Origin: Nocardia sp. NBC_00403
GTDB lineage: Bacteria; Actinomycetota; Actinomycetes; Mycobacteriales; Mycobacteriaceae
DNA length: 64,000 bases
Direction: 5' to 3'
Assembly: GCF_036046055.1 (NCBI RefSeq)
Contig: NZ_CP107939.1
Coordinates: forward strand, 4,402,001 to 4,466,000
The notes beneath the pieces were generated by a model. It was not told the origin of the DNA. It did not search any database and worked only from the letters and a program-made list of their open reading frames with translations. Below are positions 60,203-64,000 of this stretch, one piece after another; positions within the stretch are counted from its first letter, which is position 1, and every line of letters starts with the position of its first letter. The position numbers were made by a program, and so were the translations under genes.

Positions 60203-61660
60203 ATGAATCAAGATATCGCCGTGGTGCTTTCATGGATCCTCGCCCCCGCGCTGGTGCTTGCCGTGGCGGCGGCGTTGTACTTGGCGCAATCCGCCAGGCA
60301 GCAGCGGACTCGCGCCGCCGCGCTGGCCCGGGAACATGAGGCACTGACACAGCAGAACCGAGTGCTCGAAGAAGCAGTCGAGCACCTTGCCGTCACCACA
60401 CTGCCCTCGGTGTCCGACGCGGTCCGCCGCGGTGAGGTCGCCACGCCCTCGATCGAAGTGCCTGCGGGCATGGAGAATTCGCGGTTCGCGCAGCTGCTGC
60501 GGTGGATTGCCGAGCGCTACGCCGACGAGCTGAGACTCCTGCAGATCGAGACAAGGGAGTCCGTCAACCGCGAGGCCGAGGAGCAGGCGAAGACGGCGGT
60601 CAAGACCGCGCAGGAGTCGGCGCGAGCCGAAGTCGAGTCGTCCTCGCGGGCGGCGACCAGCGCGGCGGTGCGATCCTTCGGCACCTCGGTGGTCAGCCTC
60701 GGCGCGGACGTCAGCCAGGTGGTCAGCGCCGCGCTGCGCGAACACCGTGACGACGAGGTCTACGCGACCCTCACCCGCATCGACCACACCGTTCAGCAGA
60801 TGCTGCGCCAGGCGCAGTCGTATGTGATCGTGTGTGGTGGCCTGCCGGGGCGCCGCTGGCCCGCGCAGGCGCTCACCGACGTCGTCGGCGGCGCGACCGG
60901 TCGTGTGCGCGACTACCTGCGTGTGCGACCCACCCAGCTCGATCGCATCGTCATCAGCCGCGCGGTGGAACCGCTCGTGCACACGCTCGCCACGTTGCTG
61001 GACAACGCGCTGCGTTATTCGCCGCCGACGTCGTACGTCGACGTCAGCTTCCAGGAAGGTCATCACGGCGTCACCGTCATCGTCGATGATGCGGGCGTGC
61101 GGATGAACCCCGAGCAAATGGAAGAAGCGCGGCAGGTGCTCGCCCATGAGCGCCCGGTCGACATCCACCAGCTCGGCCCGTCGCCGAAGGTTGGTTTCCC
61201 CGGCATCGCGGCGTTGGCCCGCCGTTACGGATTCACCGTCTACATCGATGGCCCCAACGTGTACGGCGGTATGCGCGCGATGGTGTACATCCCCGAAGCG
61301 CTGCTGGTCGCACCACAACCCGGCAATGGCGGTGTTGCCGCCGTCGCTCCTGCTGCTGCTCCAGCGGAGCCATTACCGGTACCGGTCGCGGTCGGCGCGC
61401 ACGAACGGTCGGACGAGGAGCAGGCGTTTTCTGTGCATGACATCACCAGTGGCGGCCTACCCAAGCGGCGTCGCCGAACCACGGCACCGGCTGCGGCTCC
61501 CGCAGGCGCGGCGCGCTCCGACACCGAACCCGGACTTGCTCGCCCCGATGTCGCGGCAGCCTGGCAAAGCGGTTCCAAGACTGGCCGCGCTGCCGCAACC
61601 GACAGCCTGCCGATCGCCAACAACACCCCATCCGACCACACCGAAGGGATGACATCCTGA
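60203..61660 (+). CDS. cvnA: CvnA: conservon sensor-histidine-kinase-like protein
   Basis: A 485-residue protein with one N-terminal TM helix (WILAPALVLAVAAALYLAQ), a coiled-coil-like region (about 30-190) and an ATPase domain of the histidine-kinase type (about 250-370): TLLDNALRYSPPTSYVDVSF (N box), VIVDDAGVRM (G1-like) and KVGFPGIAALARRYGF. It lacks a normal H-box, as CvnA proteins do. The C-terminal 110 residues are Ala/Pro-rich. Conservon complexes are thought to couple membrane signals to a small GTPase. It is first in the four-gene cvnABCD unit and overlaps cvnB by one base (TGATG). Confidence 0.88.
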   Translation: MNQDIAVVLSWILAPALVLAVAAALYLAQSARQQRTRAAALAREHEALTQQNRVLEEAVEHLAVTTLPSVSDAVRRGEVATPSIEVPAGMENSRFAQLLRWIAERYADELRLLQIETRESVNREAEEQAKTAVKTAQESARAEVESSSRAATSAAVRSFGTSVVSLGADVSQVVSAALREHRDDEVYATLTRIDHTVQQMLRQAQSYVIVCGGLPGRRWPAQALTDVVGGATGRVRDYLRVRPTQLDRIVISRAVEPLVHTLATLLDNALRYSPPTSYVDVSFQEGHHGVTVIVDDAGVRMNPEQMEEARQVLAHERPVDIHQLGPSPKVGFPGIAALARRYGFTVYIDGPNVYGGMRAMVYIPEALLVAPQPGNGGVAAVAPAAAPAEPLPVPVAVGAHERSDEEQAFSVHDITSGGLPKRRRRTTAPAAAPAGAARSDTEPGLARPDVAAAWQSGSKTGRAAATDSLPIANNTPSDHTEGMTS

Positions 61661-62094
61661 TGGGCACACCGATTACAGCGGGGGCCGACAGCGCCAACAA
61701 ACTGGGCTGGCTACTCGAGGATCTGAATGCCCCGGGTGTCCGATTCGCCGTACTGCTGTCCGATGACGGCCTGCGGATCGCACACTCCGGTGGAGTGTCC
61801 AAAGACGATGCGGAACGTTTCGCGGCCGCGGCATCGGGTCTGCGATCGCTCGGCAAGGCGCTCGGCGAGTTCTGCGGCGGCATCGACAACGGCGTGCGGC
61901 AGAACATGACCGAGTACGACCAGGGGATGATCCTCATCACCGCGGCCGGTGAGGGCGCGCTACTCGGCGTTGCCACCAACACCGACGCCGATGTCGGCTT
62001 AGTCGTGCACCGCATGAACGAGCTTGCCGGGCGGGTCGGGCGCGAGCTCGGCAGCCAGCCACGTGGGAGGGCTGATAGCGGCGGCTTGCCGTGA
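61660..62094 (+). CDS. cvnB: CvnB: roadblock/LC7 protein
   Basis: A 144-residue roadblock/LC7 domain protein (LLEDLNAPGVRFAVLLSDDGLRIAHSGGVS is the family start, split here; then AERFAAAASGLRSLGKALGEF and ILITAAGEGALLGVATNTDADVGLVVHRMNEL). MglB-like proteins act as regulators or GAP-type partners of the small GTPase, here CvnD. Translation is coupled to cvnA by TGATG. Confidence 0.92.
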   Translation: MGTPITAGADSANKLGWLLEDLNAPGVRFAVLLSDDGLRIAHSGGVSKDDAERFAAAASGLRSLGKALGEFCGGIDNGVRQNMTEYDQGMILITAAGEGALLGVATNTDADVGLVVHRMNELAGRVGRELGSQPRGRADSGGLP

Positions 62095-62128
62095 GTGTCA
62101 CGCAGTCGAGCGCTGATATGGCGCAGTC

Positions 62129-62479
62129 ATGAGTGGGTCGCGGCGGGATCCCGATCTGGTCCGTGCGTATGTGCGGACCGGGGGACGAACACGGCCGAGT
62201 CGTGAATTGGACTTGGTGACTTTGGTGTTGGTTGCCAAGGACCCGACACCGGGCGTCAGTCCTGACGCCCGGCAAGTGCTGAACCTGTGTAGCCGTCGCA
62301 GCGCGCTTTCGGTGGCCGAGATCGCGGCCTATCTCGATCTGCCGCCGTCTGTAGTGAAGATCGTCGTGGCCGATCTGCTCGACAGCGAATACCTCGTCAT
62401 GCCCCGACCGGCCGCTGTCGTGCCGGAAATCTCTTTGCTCGAGGAGGTACTCAATGGACTCCGTGCTCTCCCGGCCTGA
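62129..62479 (+). CDS. cvnC: CvnC: DUF742 protein
   Basis: A 116-residue DUF742 protein: DPDLVRAYVRTGGRTRPSREL, then LVLVAKDP, RRSALSVAEIAAYLDLPPSVVKIVVADLLD and the conserved end LLEEVLNGLRAL. The family has a winged-helix-like fold and is found in conservons between the roadblock and GTPase genes. Its 3' end overlaps cvnD by 26 bases, so translation is linked. Confidence 0.92.
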   Translation: MSGSRRDPDLVRAYVRTGGRTRPSRELDLVTLVLVAKDPTPGVSPDARQVLNLCSRRSALSVAEIAAYLDLPPSVVKIVVADLLDSEYLVMPRPAAVVPEISLLEEVLNGLRALPA

Positions 62480-63059
62480 GGGCGATGTCGACTATGTTCC
62501 CGACACCGTAACCAGGTCGGTAAAGCTACTGGTCGCAGGGAATTTCGGTGTCGGCAAAACCACCTTCGTGAACAGCCTCTCCGAGATCAAGCCGCTGCGC
62601 ACCGAAGAGACGATCACCGAGGCAAGTGTCGGCGTCGACGATATGGCGGGGCTGCCGGGAAAAACGCAGACCACCGTCGCCATGGACTTCGGCCGCATCA
62701 CGCTGAATCCCGAACTCGCGCTGTATCTTTTCGGGACACCGGGCCAGAAACGCTTCGTCCCACTGTGGGAAGAGCTGGCGCGCGGTGCGCTCGGTGCGCT
62801 GGTGCTGGTCGACACCCGGCGCATCGAGAAGGCCGACGAGGTGCTTTCGGTGCTCGAGGAACGCGGTGTGCCGTATTCGGTAGCGGTCAACCAGTTCGAG
62901 GGCGCTAAACGCTACCCCCTCGAGGAGATCCGGGACGCGCTCGATCTCGCGACAGGCACCCCGTTGACGTCACTCGACGCGCGTAACCGGAGCACGTGTC
63001 TGCGGTCCATGATCACGCTCGTCGAATTCCTGTTCCAGCGTCAGCAGTCACGTAGGTAA
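62454..63059 (+). CDS. cvnD: CvnD: conservon ATP/GTP-binding protein
   Basis: A 201-residue small GTPase of the Cvn/MglA-like group. P-loop AGNFGVGKTTFVNSLSEI, switch region PLRTEETITEAS, G3-equivalent FGTPGQKRF and the base-recognition segment VAVNQFEGAKRY are present. In S. coelicolor conservons CvnD works with CvnA, B and C as a membrane-associated G-protein-like switch. The ATG lies within cvnC. It ends 68 bases before a strong terminator. Confidence 0.93.
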   Translation: MDSVLSRPEGDVDYVPDTVTRSVKLLVAGNFGVGKTTFVNSLSEIKPLRTEETITEASVGVDDMAGLPGKTQTTVAMDFGRITLNPELALYLFGTPGQKRFVPLWEELARGALGALVLVDTRRIEKADEVLSVLEERGVPYSVAVNQFEGAKRYPLEEIRDALDLATGTPLTSLDARNRSTCLRSMITLVEFLFQRQQSRR

Positions 63060-63127
63060 ACACGCCCGTGTTCGGATCCTGTCCGGTACCGCACGGTTCG
63101 CCAGAGTTCGCGCACGCCTGAATTGCG

Positions 63128-63155
63128 GCCCCTCTGACTTCTTGGTCAGAGGGGC
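63128..63155. terminator. Terminator of the conservon
   Basis: GCCCCTCTGAC (63128-63138) and GTCAGAGGGGC (63145-63155) form a perfect 11-bp stem with loop TTCTTG, followed by TTCGT. It lies 68 bases after the cvnD stop. Confidence 0.8.
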
Positions 63156-63218
63156 TTCGTCATGTGACAAGGTCTTCAAGGACCGAACTGTTGACGCGTC
63201 TGCACACAGAGGAGACGA

Positions 63219-64000
63219 ATGGAACTCGGACTGCATTACTGGAACTATTCGCATCCGGCGGAGCCGAGGCTGATCGCCAACACGCTCGCCGAGACCGCGC
63301 GGATTGCCGAGCAGGGCGGCTTCTCGCAATTCACGGTGATGGACCACTACCTTCAGATGGAGCATCGGGCGACCGCGGACGAGCCGATGCTCGAGGGGTA
63401 CACGACCCTGGGGTATGTCGCAGCGGTCACCGAGCGCATGCGGTTGGGGCTCTTGGTGACCGGCGTGATGTACCGCTACCCCGGATTGCTGGCAAAGATC
63501 GTGACCACGCTGGACGTATTGTCGGGTGGTCGCGCACAGCTGGGAATCGGTGCGTCCTGGTACGAGCGCGAACAGCTCGCGCTCGGAGTGCCGGTGGTCC
63601 CGATGGCCGAGCGGTTCGAACGGCTCGAGGAGACGCTGCAGATCTGTCTGCAGATGTGGAGCGACAACAACGGGCCGTTCGACGGCGAGCACTATCAACT
63701 CGCCGAAACCCTCTGTGTCCCTGCGCCGTTGAGTAGCCCGAGGCCGCCGATCCTCATCGGTGGCGGCGGCGAGCGGAAGACCCTGCTGCTGGTGGCGCGC
63801 TACGCGGATGCCTGCAACCTTTTCGCCTCCGACCTCGAGGAGGTAACACGCAAGCTCGATATCCTGCGGGCGCATTGCGAGGCGGAGGGGCGCGACTACG
63901 AGAGTATTCGCAAGACCGCGGTGTACGTCGAGCCGGTTCTCGACAGCCCCGACGCCTTCCTGGAAGCGGCCGAGCAGTTCGCGGCGTTGGGCATCGAGCA
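63219..64000 (+). CDS. LLM-class flavin-dependent oxidoreductase, 3' end outside window
   Basis: The frame starts at an ATG behind GAGGAG and remains open to the last base, giving 260 residues. MELGLHYWNYSHPAEP, LGYVAAVTERMRLGLLVTGVMYRYP and LDVLSGGRAQLGIGASWYEREQLALG are typical of luciferase-like monooxygenases, and PPILIGGGGERKTLLLVARYADACNLF is the flavin-binding C-terminal motif. Actinobacterial members are often F420-dependent. Cofactor and substrate are not determined by the visible part. Confidence 0.88.
   Translation, partial: MELGLHYWNYSHPAEPRLIANTLAETARIAEQGGFSQFTVMDHYLQMEHRATADEPMLEGYTTLGYVAAVTERMRLGLLVTGVMYRYPGLLAKIVTTLDVLSGGRAQLGIGASWYEREQLALGVPVVPMAERFERLEETLQICLQMWSDNNGPFDGEHYQLAETLCVPAPLSSPRPPILIGGGGERKTLLLVARYADACNLFASDLEEVTRKLDILRAHCEAEGRDYESIRKTAVYVEPVLDSPDAFLEAAEQFAALGIE

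Noticed and set aside
59985..60203. 72-codon plus-strand frame directly before cvnA
   Set aside because: No family similarity, Arg-rich, and it overlaps the likely conservon leader; its end meeting the cvnA start could be chance.

Overview
The window is high-GC actinomycete DNA with GTG starts, tightly coupled stop/start overlaps and families typical of Mycobacteriales and Streptomyces-like genomes. A mycobacterial-type PknK, a UfaA1-like cyclopropane synthase and a CYP125-like P450 occur together with DUF574 methyltransferases, an XRE-DUF5753/DUF397 pair and a conservon. This mix fits Nocardia or a close relative; that placement is inference, and no rRNA, tRNA or CRISPR array was seen. It looks like an accessory chromosomal region: specialised-metabolism genes, regulators and conflict-type genes are interleaved with several decayed genes.

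Layout. 0-9.4 kb: the 3' part of a CYP157-like P450 lacking the ExxR motif, a cyclopropane synthase family protein, a methyltransferase, a FrnE-like DsbA oxidoreductase, a coupled FAD oxidase plus sulfite-oxidase-like pair, and a drug exporter grafted behind a truncated oxidoreductase. 9.4-11.9 kb: an XRE-cupin regulator, two coupled ClpP genes (the second without its catalytic serine) and a convergent PopR/ClgR-like regulator ending in LAA. 12-15 kb: an unknown protein and gnd. 15.4-22.1 kb: a candidate biosynthetic cassette with a Baeyer-Villiger-type monooxygenase, a histidine-decarboxylase-like enzyme, a P450, a free-standing adenylation-carrier didomain and an alpha/beta hydrolase. This resembles NikP1/NikQ/NikP2-type beta-hydroxylation of a carrier-bound amino acid.

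22-35 kb: a decayed MmyB-like regulator and DUF397 ghost, an orphan RskA-like membrane protein, DUF2277, a two-gene AbiEii-type nucleotidyltransferase unit with an unknown partner, PknK, a methyltransferase, an unknown two-gene unit, an 82-residue gene in an AT-rich pocket, and a PAS-GGDEF-EAL protein. 35-42.3 kb: a DUF574 methyltransferase, then a compact four-gene operon of a DUF4231 two-TM protein, a 1254-residue DUF4062/NB-ARC/14xWD40 STAND protein, an unknown protein and a serine hydrolase. I regard this operon as the best candidate for an undescribed conflict system.

42.3-51.6 kb: a nucleotidyltransferase/sulfatase operon, Nudix and DsbA remnants, a WhiJ-like cluster (XRE-DUF5753, DUF397 and small orphan genes), a CYP125-like P450, and an AraC regulator divergent from an unknown gene. 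51.9-55.7 kb: three consecutive hydrolase genes (NNPGN muramidase-like, subtilase, lipase-like), all without signal peptides. 55.7-64 kb: a FAD monooxygenase, a MarR regulator with a perfect operator in front of a DHA2 exporter, an SRPBCC protein, a complete cvnABCD conservon ending at a strong terminator, and the start of an LLM-class flavin oxidoreductase cut by the window edge.
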